NCBI RefSeq assembly: GCF_028583425.1
Contig: NC_072796.1
Span: forward strand, 142,857,464-142,921,463
Source: Eublepharis macularius
Lineage: Eukaryota; Chordata; Lepidosauria; Squamata; Eublepharidae
Reading direction: 5' to 3'
Length of the DNA stretch: 64,000 bases
Shown piece after piece: positions 1 to 43,131 of the stretch; within the stretch, counting starts at the first letter, position 1, and each line of letters opens with the position of its first letter. The position numbers and the translations under genes are program-made. Below the pieces are notes generated by a model, which searched no databases, was not told where the DNA came from, and saw nothing but the letters and a program-made list of their open reading frames with translations.

Positions 1-545
1 GAGGCCCAAATGATCTGGACGAGGTTGTGAAGGGGACTACTCATTAAATTTGCAGATGACACCAAACTGGAAGGAGTAGCAAACACGCTTGAAGACAGGA
101 ATAGAATTCAACCAGATCTGAACAGTCTGGGAAAGTGGGCAGATTTGGATAAGATGTGACTTAACGTGGCTCTCCACCTGGGTAACAAAAATGCAAAGCA
201 TGCATACTGGGTGGGGTATACACTTCTGGGTAGCCGTGTGTGTGTGAACAAGATCTTGGGATACGAGTGGATGGGAAGCTAAATGCGAGCAGTCAGTGTG
301 TTGCAGCAGCAAAAAAGGTGAACACTGTCTTGGGGTGTATCAACAAAGGCATCCCATCCAAATCGCAGGATGTCATTGTCCCACTATCTACCACATTGGT
401 CAGGCCCCACTTAGAGTATCTTGTGCAGTTTTAGAAGCCTCACTTCAACAAGGATGTGGACAAATTGGAAGGGGTGCAGAGAACAGCAACCAGGATGATC
501 AGGGGCCGGGAGACCCAAGCTCTACAAGGAAAGACTGAGGGACTG
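1..545 (+). mobile_element. CR1-type LINE, ORF2 remnant (left part)
   Basis: Decayed non-LTR retrotransposon. Broken translations give the end of a reverse transcriptase (FADDTKL near 50-70) followed by the usual CR1 downstream peptide: a D-L-G-I-x-V-D-G-K-L block near 245-275, then AAKKVNTVLGCINKGI and LVRPHLEY between 300 and 420. Several stops and frameshifts are present, so it is not coding. The element is cut at about 545 by a younger insertion and resumes at 1111 with its own 3' end. Confidence 0.8.
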
Positions 546-1110
546 AACTCCAAGAGAAGTTCCCCCTGCATCCCCCTGTCTGTTCTGCAGCCAACTTAGG
601 CATATACCAAAGGCAAGGAATGATGCCACACTATCTCTCAGCTCTGGACATCCCATCTCAGCGCCGAATATTTACCTTAGCACGTTTAAACGCCTTTCCA
701 TCAATGGCGCTCTCTGGCAGGTTTAGGCAAGTACCCCTTCAAGACAGGATATGTCCTTGCGAATTAGGAGTCCTCGACTCATTGTCCCACATTATTCTAG
801 AATGCCCTCTTTTTGGTCTGTTACGCAAACAATTTTTAACTGAACACCTTCAGCATAATAATTTTATTAAAGGAGGGATTTTAGTTTACCTTTTAGAAGA
901 TCGTAACCCTTGGGTTACTTTAAGTGTTGCAAAATTTCTAGCAGAAGTTTATAAAGTTAAATCCAAGCATATAGCTGCACCTGATTGCTGAATGTTTATT
1001 AATTTTATTATTAACAGCTACTAATTGCTTGTTTATGCTTATGCTTCTGCCTATCCCTGTCTCTGATTGTAGACTATTATTATTTCTAATGCCAGTAAAG
1101 GTAATTGATT
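546..1110 (+). mobile_element. 5'-truncated non-LTR retrotransposon inserted in the CR1 copy
   Basis: A 565-bp insertion flanked by a perfect 13-bp duplication, GACTGAGGGACTG, at 533-545 and 1111-1123. It carries the C-terminal 123 codons of a LINE ORF (620-991) with a Cys/His cluster of the form C-P-C, H-I-I-L-E-C, as found at the end of ORF2 in several non-LTR clades. The 3' end after the stop codon is AT-rich and finishes in ggtaattgatt. The clade is uncertain; I could not choose between Vingi/I-like and other families. Confidence 0.72.
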
Positions 1111-1495
1111 GACTGAGGGACTGGGAGTGTTCAGTTTGGAGATGAGGAGGCTGAGAGGAGACACGATTCCTCTCTTTAAGTCTTTAAAAGGCTGCCACTT
1201 GGAGAAGGGAAGGGAGCTGTTCCCATTGGCAGCAGAGGGTAAGACTTGAAGCAGTGGGTTGAAACTACAGGAGGGAAGGTATCGGCTGGACATTAGGAAA
1301 AACTTCTTCATGTTAAGAGTAAGTCAGCAGTGGAATCGGCTGCCCAGGGATGTGGTGGGTTCCCCCTCAGTGGCAGCCTTCAAGGATGTCTGGAGGAATC
1401 CTTGTCGGGGATACTTTAGGCTGTTCCTGCATTGGGCAGGGGGTTGGACTAGATGGCCTATAAGACCTCTTCCAGGCACTATGATTCTGTGATTC
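1111..1495 (+). mobile_element. CR1 LINE 3' end (right part of the interrupted copy)
   Basis: Continues the copy that stops at 545. It encodes the degenerate peptide around R-K-N-F-F-M-L-R-V and W-N-R-L-P-R-D-V-V-G-S-P-S that closes CR1 ORF2, then the typical ggttggactagatggcc segment, and ends in the short ATTCTRTG-type repeat (ctatgattctgtgattc) that marks CR1 3' termini. Confidence 0.85.
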
Positions 1496-1518
1496 CCACA
1501 GAATTGTTGGGCAGAGAG

Positions 1519-1722
1519 GCATTCCCAGTGGCTCTGGCTCAGTGGTAGAGCTCCTTTGCACGCCGAAGGTCCCACACTCGATCCCTGGCAGTAAAAGAAT
1601 CGGGTAGTCAGTGTGTGGAAGACTCTGAGACCCTGGAGAGCCACTGCTGATCAGAGGGGACAAAACTAACCTAGATAGACTGATAGCCTGACTCTGTGTG
1701 AGGCAGCTTCATGAGTTCATGT
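1519..1722 (+). mobile_element. tRNA-derived SINE
   Basis: Begins with an A-box-like ctggctcagtggtagagc and a B-box-like segment (ggtcccacactcgatccc), the internal RNA polymerase III promoter of a tRNA-headed SINE. The body (gaaagactct, ctggagagcc, gaggcagcttcatgagttc) is a common reptilian SINE type that recurs at about 5820, 8985 and 63415. It is not a functional tRNA gene: no cloverleaf closes. Confidence 0.75.
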
Positions 1723-1737
1723 GCCCATCAGAATCCA

Positions 1738-1948
1738 AAATAGTAAAGAGTTCAGTAGCACCTTTAAGACTAACCAACTTTATTGTAGCATAAGCTTTCG
1801 AGAACCACAGCTCTCTTCGTCAGATGCATCTGATGAAAAGAGCTGCGGTTCTCAAAAGCTTATGCTACAATGAAGTTGGTTAGTCTTAAAGGTATTACTG
1901 GACTCTTTACTATTTTGCAACTGCAGACTAATATGGCTAACTCCCGTG
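1738..1948 (+). mobile_element. Palindromic Penelope-like repeat, family A, with 12-bp TSD
   Basis: Near-perfect inverted repeat centred at about 1826 (cagatgcatctg), arms about 90 bp (1738-1916), followed by a one-sided 3' tail ending ggctaactcccgtg. Flanked by the direct repeat CATCAGAATCCA at 1726-1737 and 1949-1960. The left arm (minus strand, 1796-1823) holds an intact CTGACGA, A, helix, GAAA motif; in the right arm GAAA has become AAAA. Assignment to Penelope-like elements is inferred from the foldback architecture and the hammerhead-like motif; no reverse transcriptase or GIY-YIG domain is present. Confidence 0.7.
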
Positions 1949-1997
1949 CATCAGAATCCAGTGTCAGGAATACACCAGGCAGCAGTCTGTAAGCTGT

Positions 1998-2243
1998 GGT
2001 TGTTGTGGGTTTTCCGGGCTGTATTGCCGTGGTCTTGGCATTGTAGTTCCTGACGTTTCGCCAGCAGCTGTGGCTGGCATCTTCAGAGGTGTAGCACCAA
2101 AAGTCTTTTGGTGCTACACCTCTGAAGATGCCAGCCACAGCTGCTGGCGAAACGTCAGGAACTACAATGCCAAGACCACGGCAATACAGCCCGGAAAACC
2201 CACAACAACCATCGTTCTCCGGCCGTGAAAGCCTTCGACAATA
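1998..2243 (+). mobile_element. Perfect 106-bp palindrome element, family B, with 15-bp TSD
   Basis: Positions 1998-2103 and 2105-2210 are exact reverse complements (106 of 106) around one unpaired base at 2104. A 33-bp single-copy tail (2211-2243, ending ttcgacaata) follows. The whole is flanked by the exact direct repeat CAGTCTGTAAGCTGT at 1983-1997 and 2244-2258. Each arm contains a CTGAAGA, T, 6-bp helix (GCCAGC/GCTGGC), GAAA motif. The family is common in squamate DNA in my experience; the exact symmetry indicates a recent insertion or ongoing arm homogenisation. Confidence 0.85.
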
Positions 2244-2258
2244 CAGTCTGTAAGCTGT

Positions 2259-4908
2259 TGGCTGGTTTACTGGTGGAAACGCATGAAAGCAGAGGAGGTA
2301 TTTCTCTGGCATAGTGAGCAGACAGGCCCAAGAAGGCCTGGCTGGTGGGTGAGCAGGGGAACAGTCAGGGTGTCTGGATCTTGGAATGGCTTGGCCCAGA
2401 AGGCGGATCAGCCAGGGCCACAAGGCTCTGTGTTGGATGCTTTCTTGGCCTTCCAGGCTGGCCGCCTGGTTCCGATCCTGCAGGGCTATGTACCCAAACG
2501 TGACTGTGATGAATCCTTTCAGAGCCAGAGACGAGCTTTCTTTTCTCCAGCTGAGTAGTGATGAATTTGCAGGCCGTGCGCTGTAGCAGAGTAGGCTAAG
2601 AGAGGCTTGTTGAAGGCTGCCCTGGAAGCTGGGGCTTCCTGGCTCGTCCTGCCAGCTGCTGTACCAGCCGTCAGTCCCTTGGTGTCCGTCTCTTCATCCG
2701 TCGACATATTGCTGTGGTGAAGCTGAGATGCTTGGCAACTCTGTCCTGGTTGCAGAAGGACGCGAGTTTGGTCTTGAACCAAACGGGCACTCCATTTGGC
2801 CCAGAGGCAGCACTAACCATCATTTGTGCCTGCCCCTTTGGGACAAAGACACGAGCTGATGCAGAGGCAAAACATTGGCCTTTAGAGACTTGGGTGCAAA
2901 TCCTCTTCAGCTAAGGGCTGGGGGGTGGGCCTTGGAGCTGCATCAACCTCTCTCTGCTGCCTGTCAAGTGGGAGCTGTAGTGACCTCCAGGGTGGGACTC
3001 TGGCCTCTCAAAGTGTGAAGGAAAGCATTCTTGACTTGCACAAGCCCTGCTCCAGAGGGGTAGCCTGTTCACCTGTCGTGGCAAAAACCAGCTAAAGCCT
3101 GAGCTGTCCAGCTGCCCCTTGTGAGGGATAAGTGTTTAAAGCACTTTGCAGGCAAATATTACTGTCTGCCACCCATAATGGATCGGAGGGAAGGAACCCT
3201 GCTGTCGACCGGGCTGCAAGTGCCCCTTCCCTTGCCTCGAGATGCCTGGCCAAAGACTTTGTGCTCTCAGGGCTTTGGATTTCCCAGGAAGAGAGATAAG
3301 GAGTGGCCTTTGTTCCCCAAGAGGGCACCGGGGAGTGAGGATTAAGAGCCATCTTCCCTGCCCTTTGCCCTTCTGCGCAGTTGTGCTGGCTTCCTGGGGA
3401 GTGTTTTGAACGCTCCGCAAGGTGAGCCTGAGTCCAGCGGCTGTGCTGAGGGGAAGGAAGAGAAGAGAGAGCAGCTTGGAGTTGGGGAAGCTGCAAGCAG
3501 TTTGTTCGAATGTTGATTGTAGGTTAATCCTGGCTTAAGCCCAGTGCTGTGTGGGGTGGGGAGAGGGGCTGGGTTCCGGCCAGCAGTGCTGGGTGACTCT
3601 TCCTACACCGCAGCTCCCCGTCTGAGTGACTTCCTCTTCCCTCTTCTGTTGCAGGACTCCCCAGAGAGCGCTTGGCTGCAGGCAGCTGGAAGTTCATCCT
3701 GGCTCCCGAGTGGCTCCCTCTGCCTGGAGGGAGGAGTCGGCAGCGAGGGAGGCTCACATCCCGTCCGTTCATTCTGCTGTGCTCCTGTGCCCCAGCTAGG
3801 CTGGAGAGAGGAAGCGCTCGTGGACTGTCTCCTTGCTGAAGGCGCCGGGGAAGTTCCAAGTGGAGTCCCTGCTCTCTGTCTCCTTTGGAAGGGTCGCTGA
3901 GCATGAGTGTGTGTGAGAGACAGAGCAGCCAAGACCGAGGCCAGAGGGAAGCAGCAGCTCCTAGGATTTCATTCTGAAACAGCTGCAAGATCAGAACAGT
4001 CTGCGGGCTGCTGACTAGGGCTGTTGGCTTTGTGGGGGGATAATCAACGTTAAGCTCTGAGCTGTGCCTTGGGAAGGAGGTGCGGTCATGGGCAGCTCTT
4101 GCAGATACATCGTAGCTGCCGTCGCCTCCTGGGAAGAGTGCAGTTCAGCAGTTGTCGCTTGGAACTGGGTGGCAGTTTGCAGGGACCCGCCCTCATTTGC
4201 TGCCAGCCCCTGAGACTTTGCTTTGCACCGAGAGGAGAAAACTGGCAGGATGTTATCTGGGTAATGAGCTTTAATTGCTGATGGGGCTGGAGCAGTTCAC
4301 GTTGTGAGTGCCCCTGGTAAACACATCCCGTGCACTCTGGAACGGAGATCCTGAGTGGCTGCCAGACAGAGGGTTTCAGCAGGTGGGAGGAAAGGAGGGG
4401 CTTGGATTTGCTTGGCTTCTCCTTCAGAAGCAGCCTTGCCAGTGACTGAACCAGCCATGCCATGGAAGATGGGCCTCCATAACTAGTGTCCCAGGACTGC
4501 AAAACTGGCCAGGTGGTGGGAGTGGCTCTGGCCAGACTCTTGCAGGTGGCTGGCGAGATCCTTGGCCCGGCTTGTTCGACTCCGTTGCGTCTTCTCCTTA
4601 CCCCTACCTGGATGTTTGTTGGAGAAGTGAAGGGGCTCAAGGTGGGGAAACTTGCCTGCAGTTTGCAATGTTTTTTCCATGTGAGCCAACCTGCACAGGT
4701 CCCACCTTGCTTGAGGCTCCTGGTTCTGAGACTTCAGGTGTTTAAGGACCATTTGTGACCCACACAAGGGGAGGGCTATGGAGGGTTCCCCTTCTTTTCC
4801 AGAGGGGGTGTTGCCACCTGAGACAGCAGCCACAGGGGAGAAGTAGGGAGACCCTGCCTCTCGAAGAGCTGCTGGGGAGGCTGGGATCCCTAACCCCCCT
4901 CCCCCCAG
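2259..4908. other. Upstream region of PPP1R16A, no recognised gene
   Basis: GC-rich, mostly free of recognisable transposons. Frames are open by composition only; none has a recognisable domain. It probably contains promoter or non-coding 5' exons of PPP1R16A. One weak candidate exon is 3381-3421. The left neighbours of human PPP1R16A (FOXH1, KIFC2) are not visible here: no forkhead or kinesin motor motif was seen. Confidence 0.5.
3381..3421 (+). other. Possible 5' UTR exon of PPP1R16A
   Basis: A 41-nt segment preceded by a pyrimidine-rich acceptor (cccttctgcgcag) and ended by a strong donor (CCGCAAG then gtgagcc). The mammalian gene has non-coding 5' exons, so one is expected here, but nothing except the splice sites supports this choice. 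Confidence 0.2.
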
Positions 4909-4974
4909 GTCTGTTTCAAGCCTTTCTGGGAACCCTCGGCTGAAAAGTAGGTCAGCACCTGACATTGTGCAGCC

Positions 4975-37248
<32,274 letters not shown>

Positions 37249-40200
37249 CCCTGAGAGGCCTGAGCCGAGCTGAAAGTTCAGTCGACACGGGGCTTTTGCC
37301 GCCCTCCAGGCTTCCCTTCCAGAGCAGATCCACAGGGAAGCGCTGCTCCGGCCTGGGGCAGAACACGAGCTCACCACCGTGTCTTCTGCTGCCGGCCTTG
37401 CGAGACTCCCATTCTCAGCCTGCCGTCCTCTGCTGGGAGCTGCAGTCTCAGCCGGCCAGGTCTCTGTGTCAGGGGAAGACGGCTCTTTGGCTGCCTACGG
37501 GCTTCAGTGGTTCTCAAGGGAGAGTCCCTGCAGCTGTTGGCTTACCCTTGCAGGCTTCAAGGATCTCAGGGAAGGACCAGGCAGTACTGGTGCGTGGGGA
37601 GTTCTGGTTGTGCTGTGGCCTGCTGTGGCATTGGCATTGGCAGCTGGGGCGCAAGCGGAGGCCAGCTTTCCAGCGCCGGAGTGTGGTGGTGGCGGCTGCA
37701 GCTCAGGAAACAGCTGCAAATGGTTGCACTGCTACAGACTTGAAGGGTGCCGGGGGTGAGGGCTGGCTTGCCTCCTGGGGGCCAGATGTGGTTTGTGCCT
37801 GGGCTTTTGTGCAGCTCTGTGATAGAAGCCGAGTGCTGCACCCGGCCTCTGCCACCCAGCCTCACTTGGGGCGGAGGGGTGAGCTGGAGGCGCTGGCTCT
37901 CTTTTCTCAGGTTAACTCTCCCCTTTCCAATGTGCCTTTCCCCCGAACGGTGAGCTGCTCGAACTGAGTGCAAAGCAAAGGGCCTCTTCCCCCGAAGGCA
38001 GGCCTCCACCTGGCCATCTTCTCTTCCCCAGAAAAAGGCACGCTGGGAAGGAGAGGTGGCAGGAAGAATTTCCCCCTTTTCTCTGCATGAAAAGTGGGGT
38101 TTTCAGAACAACAGGGCTGTTTGTGTCTGAGGAGTCTCTTCAGGGGTCGGAGACCAGCTGTGTTCCCTGTGGGGGGCTCTTGAGCAGGTGAAATGGGGCA
38201 AGTTGCATTCCTCTCAGAAACAGTCCATGAATCGGCCACAGTAATCAGCCTTCATGGAGCAAATGGCCTGGTTTTCTCTCCTTTGGCAGGGCACCTGGTG
38301 CCTCCCAGCAGAGCTCTCTGGCTTTGTGGTACAGCGGCGGACCCCCCCCCCAATCCAGTCCAGGGACCGGTGGCCTTAGAGGGCATTCGGAGTGGCACTC
38401 CAATTTGCCCGCCGTGCCGGGAGGCCAGCAGTAGCCTCCCTCCCTTTCACTCCGGAAGTGGCTTGCCCGGGGCTTTGCTGCTGGGAAGTCCAGCGCTCTC
38501 GCGCCTCTTGAGGGAGGTTGTCTAACGGAGCCTTTTTGGGGCTCCACACAGCTGCTTGCAGACTCCTCTGCAGGCAAGCCTGCCAGGCTTTTGCTGTGTG
38601 GGGAGGCGGTTTTGTACAAAGTGTTCCTCTTTTGATCGTGTGGAAGGTGGCCACGTAGCATTGCATGGCCTGACCCAAGGGAGAATTCTCCTCTCTTCCC
38701 CACCCCCTAACCCCATGATTTTGCACACCCTGAATATTTCTGTTCTCCTTTGTCGAATCCTTTTCTTAAAATTGTGTCCGTGTTTTTTCTAATGTCTTGT
38801 TTTTCACCCTGTTAATTCCTCTCATTGATGAGGCAGTCAGTTGAGTGGCTGCTCCCTTCGCAACACCCCCCAAGCCTGGGCCTGGGTGGGGGCTGGAAAA
38901 CCAGCCGATCTAGTGAGGACCAAAGGAAGTATTCCCCACCCACCCACCCCCCAATCCCTCACACATTCCAGGACAGCAGCAGGGCTGTGGAAGGAGCTCA
39001 TCTCTGCTATGGCCCAAGTGGGGCTGGGCTCCCCCCCCCCCCGCTGCCAATGTATGTGGCATAAAGAACGTCCTGAGGCCTGGCTCATCACTAGCTGTTT
39101 GCCCCCCCCTCTTATTTTCTTTGGGGCCTCCTTTGAGCACCCCTCCAGCCCTGTAGAGTTTCCCTCCCCGCTTGGGGACAAGGGCAGGGCCAAAGGCCAG
39201 TCCTTGAGGGGCGGGGCTGTTTCTCCATCCTGCTCTCTGGGTATGGAGGCCTGGGCCTTGTGCAGCTCCTCAGTGGGGGAACAAGGCGGTCTCTCCCACA
39301 CCCTCCAACGAGGGAGAGGAAGAGGAGGCCTCGGCTCCTCCTGCCTGGCTGTGCTGCAGACCTCTCTCCACTGGGCTTGTGCCCCTTTCCGGCACAGAGT
39401 CCCAGCAAGCGAGTCTTGCCCTGCCAGTGAAATTTTACCCTTTTGGACGCCACTGGCCTGAGCCTTCTGAGGAGGCCTAGGCAAGCTCTCTGGGGTTTGC
39501 TTTCTTTGCATACCCCCCGATCCTGCATTCTGTGCTGTTCCCAGGTAGGTAGGGAGTTGCTGTATCCAAACCACTGGTCCCTCATCTCTCTGCTGGCCTG
39601 CTCATGCTCCAGGGGCCAGGGCAGAGCCTGGCTTTCCCTGACACCTTTTCCCTGAGATCCTTTGGCTAGAGATGGCAAAGACTGATCCCAAGCCCTCCTG
39701 CCTGGCGCACTAGTGAATCTCTGAGCATTTATCATTTGAAGGGGGCTACTCCAGGCCAGGCTCTGCCCCCCCATCCCCCCCCCGGGCCATTGCCCGTGTT
39801 GTAAAGGAAGCCAGCTGAACGTGGCGAGTGCAATAATAACCCCTCCCCCCCCAGCTCTTGGAGGAGTGCAGACCTGGCCGAGAGAGTTGGTGGAGGTGCT
39901 TCTGTGCACCAGCTGCCCTTCTGTGGCCTAGGCACTGGAGGCTTGGCTAGATGGCAGCAATTCTTGGCAGATGGTCTTTAGGAAGACTAGGGGGAGCAGG
40001 GTGGTCCAACACGCCCCCCCCCCCGGGGAACCGGACTTAAGAGTGCTGGAGCTCTGGGGGAAGATTGGCTTGACTGCAGCAGCCACTGGCCTGCAGCAGT
40101 TTCCAAAGCCTGGCCATTTTGCCAGGTTCATTTTCTCGTGCGAATATGACCTCTAGCTTCTGCTCCTGGCTCCCCCCTCTAGCTTTGCGTGTTGGAATTG

Positions 40201-40945
40201 CCAGTTTCGTTCAGGCTTTTGCTGCCGTTCAGGTGCCACAAGGCTCCTGGCAGGTTTTCACAAACAGGTCTGCTAGGCATTTCGGAGGGTTTGGCAGGAG
40301 AGAGGTGGTCAGCAGTGGGCAGGCTCTGCCAACAAAGAGGTACTGCATTTGCCAAGCAGGAGCTTGGACAGCCTTGCCGAGGGCTCCCATGCCGAGCTTG
40401 TTCATATTTCCCTTCCCTCTTGGCCAGTTTTCTTCCCTACCAAAGGCCTCCTCGGCTTTAGCTCCTGGAACAAGCCCCTGACTTACTCTTTGCTTTATTT
40501 CTTGAGAACGGAGCACAACCAACTGCTTCCTGCCCTGGAGGGGTTCAGTAAGGGCTTTGCCCTCTCTTCCTTTGCCCCCCTTTCCTGGCCAGAAGTGGCT
40601 TCAGCTGGAGGGTAGGTGAGGCGTGTGCCGCAAGCAGTAGACGTTGGGTGCCATGAGGGAAGGCTGGGCGAGGGGCAGGCAGGTCCGTCTGGCCTTTGGG
40701 CTCAGTCATCTTGGGACATTCTCCTGCACAGGAATGCAAGAGCCAGGGCAGGCACTCGTTTCCCTGTGAGGCTTGGGCTGGAGAGCTTCCCGGTGGATTG
40801 CTTCTCCTACGTCTCGGGCCACTCCTGCTGTCCCCGCCTCCAGCATCGGGACCCTCTCCTTTGCTCAGGTTGCTGCTTGGGGGAGGGACGAAAGGGGGAG
40901 CTTCTGATTGGCCCTTTTCTACCAATAAAAGTGTTCTTGTAAAAA
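37249..40945 (+). other. PPP1R16A: Probable PPP1R16A 3' UTR
   Basis: About 3.7 kb downstream of the stop without recognisable transposons, without another gene-like pattern and without an earlier AATAAA that I could find, ending at the signal at 40924. Frames open here are compositional. A shorter UTR using a variant signal cannot be excluded. Confidence 0.5.
40924..40929 (+). terminator. PPP1R16A: Polyadenylation signal AATAAA
   Basis: AATAAA in ctaccaataaaagtgttc, followed within 30-50 nt by a GT-rich element (cttgtgtttttgtgtagg), the usual downstream cleavage element. A second AATAAA lies at 41081-41086. Confidence 0.6.
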
Positions 40946-41099
40946 CCACAGCGGCTTGTGTTTTTGTGTAGGCCTCTGCTGTGGTCTTTGCATTTCGCCC
41001 TCCCACCTCTTTTGTTTGAATGAGGGTGCGTGTGGAGGTTGGATGGCGCTGTTCTTGGAATTTTTAGGAAGAGTGTTGAAAATAAACTTTAAAATTTAG

Positions 41100-42205
41100 T
41101 TGTCCATTGGCTATAAGGAAGCAGGGAAAGATTCCCCCCCCCGGGTCTTTTGGGGAGCGTCATGAGCCAGGCTACCGGCCTGGGAGTTGGTGAGAGCCAG
41201 GCGACTGCACTTGTTCTTTCTGGCCTCGAAGGGGTTTTTGAAGCGACAGCGCTTGTCTGGTCGCCATGGAAAACAGCCTGCCTGGAGTTCTTGCTCTCTG
41301 GCTGGTTGCTTTAAAAGAAAGGGGCCAGGCTATCTTTGGGTGGCCCAAGGGACATCCCGCCCCTGGCAACCCAGGGAAAGGGGGTGGAGGGTTTGTGCCC
41401 TGGGCGTTGACATCCCCCCCCCCCAGAAGTGCTGGGCTTTTCCTGCCCCTTTGAGTCCAGGCCCAGGGGGAGGGGCTGCTGTCCTCCCTCTCCCTGTCCA
41501 ACGGTCAGCCTTGCAGGGCGAACGAAAGCCAGGCCATCCTCCTGAGGTGCCGCTGCCTGTCTGGGTTCCCTTGGAGGCTTGAGGCTCTGCTTTCAGCCAT
41601 TGGCAAGGGGGGCCTGACAAGAGTCGGCGAGGGGAAAGTAAGCCGGGAGTGACCCTTCTCGGAGTGGCCACCGGCATCAGTTCCGAGCAAAGCTCCTTCC
41701 CGAGGCCCAGTCTCTTGAAAGGCGTTGCTTGCAGAGCTTGAGGCAGCCTCCAGAGGGCAGCATCTCCTAGCCTCACTGTGGCACTCTGCTAGGGGGGGGG
41801 GGGGCTCCAGCCGGGGCCATGAACGTGTTTGTTTTGAGTCCTGGGAACCAAGGCCGCTAAGAGGGCATCCCAGCAGAACGCCGGTCTGTTCCCGTCCCCG
41901 TCCCCTGCCCTGGGTGCTGGGGGGGAGCAAGAGGAGGGGGAAGTCGGGTGGGGGCCCTTGGAGGTGGCCTGCACTTGGCTCCGTTCATTTTCCAGGAGCT
42001 TTCCTGCCTGGAGTGCTTTGGTTGTGGGGTGCTGCTTTCTCCTGGAAGCCGTGCTTTCCCACACGCTCAGCCTCCGCTCAGCGCTCGCAGTGTGCTAGAA
42101 GGTGCTGTTTGGGGCCGATTAGCTGGTGTCGAGAACACCCCTGGGTGTGTGCTGCAGTTTCCCATTAGGACTCTGCCATTGGGGGATTCCGTTTTATTTT
42201 TTGTG
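41100..42205. other. Intergenic, nothing recognised
   Basis: GC-rich unique-looking sequence with several long G or C runs. Frames on both strands are open by composition only and have no recognisable domain. Confidence 0.5.
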
Positions 42206-42209
42206 ATTT

Positions 42210-42432
42210 TAAAATGGTGTTAATTTTATACCCTGCTTTCCTCCCCCCTGAGACCCAAAAGACCCAAAGCCGCTTATATCATTATCCTCTCCATATTCTC
42301 GCCATTTTATCTTCACAACAGTGTGTGCAGCTGACGCAAAGTCACCCAGCAAAGCTTCCATGGCAAAGTCAGGATTTGAATCTGGGTCTCCCAAGATCCT
42401 AGTCCAAGGCACTAACCACTGCACCCTGGTGG
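42210..42432 (-). mobile_element. tRNA-derived SINE, minus strand
   Basis: Read on the minus strand: ggtgcagtggttagtgcctt (A box), gagacccagattcaaatcc (B box), tttgctgggtgactttgcg, gttgtgaagataaaatggcg and a 3' end gcagggtataaaattaac. Same family as 22785 and 45821. Confidence 0.75.
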
Positions 42433-43059
42433 CTTCTTACTGGCTTTATTGACTTGGAGCTGTGGGATTTTTATTTTTTTAAAAAAATGTTATTTGTAGT
42501 CCCCTTTCCCTTTGAGGCTCAAGGCAGATAACACAGCATAAGTCAATACACTCAACGGCTGGAACATTAATAAACAATCCAGTAAGTCATGGTTTGGAGA
42601 AATTTGAGAACAAGCATAAGTCAAAATATGGAGATGAAACAAAACAAGCAATTTGACACGGCATACTAAACGATGTGGAAAGGACTCCGTTTACAGCAAC
42701 AGACAGTACTCAGTAGAATAGCCTACAGTCGCTGTCCCTTTGTCAAGACCTCTCTCTGAACCATTTCCTTACAACACAGCCCTATTACTGGTGTAAAAAA
42801 GCCCTCCTGAATCATTCATTTCTGCATCGTTTGAGGAAAGCCCGGAGAGTGAGGGCTTTCCTGGCCTCCTCAGGCAGGCCGTCCCACAAGGTAGGGGCCA
42901 CCACAGAGAGTGCCTGTGTATGGGCAGCCGTCGATGTTGCCCCTGTGGAGGCTGGCACCTGTGAATGATCCTGTTCAGATGAGAAAAGCTGCCACGACAG
43001 ACCACAGGGAGAGAAGTGGCCCTGTAGATACGAGGAAGAAGGCCGTGAAGGACTTTAGA

Positions 43060-43131
43060 TGCATCTGATGAAGAGAGTTGTGGTTCTCGAAAGCTTATGC
43101 TACAATAAAGTTGGTTAGTCTTAAAGGTGGA
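43060..43131 (+). mobile_element. Penelope-like family A core, single arm
   Basis: CTGATGA (43065-43071), one A, helix, GAAA (43089-43092), GCTTATGCTA, then ataaagttggttagtctta and aaggtggactct. It is the cleanest plus-strand copy of the motif in the window, without an opposing arm. Confidence 0.7.

Noticed and set aside
1519..1590. tRNA gene (A and B boxes present)
   Set aside because: The sequence does not form the acceptor and anticodon stems and continues into a SINE body. The same applies to the other SINE heads listed.
1796..1823. Calling the family A motif a proven hammerhead ribozyme
   Set aside because: One base too many between CUGANGA and helix II, and no convincing helix I. It is kept as a hypothesis only.
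1860..2423. 187-codon minus-strand frame
   Set aside because: It runs through two palindromic repeats and their flanks and is an accident of their sequence.
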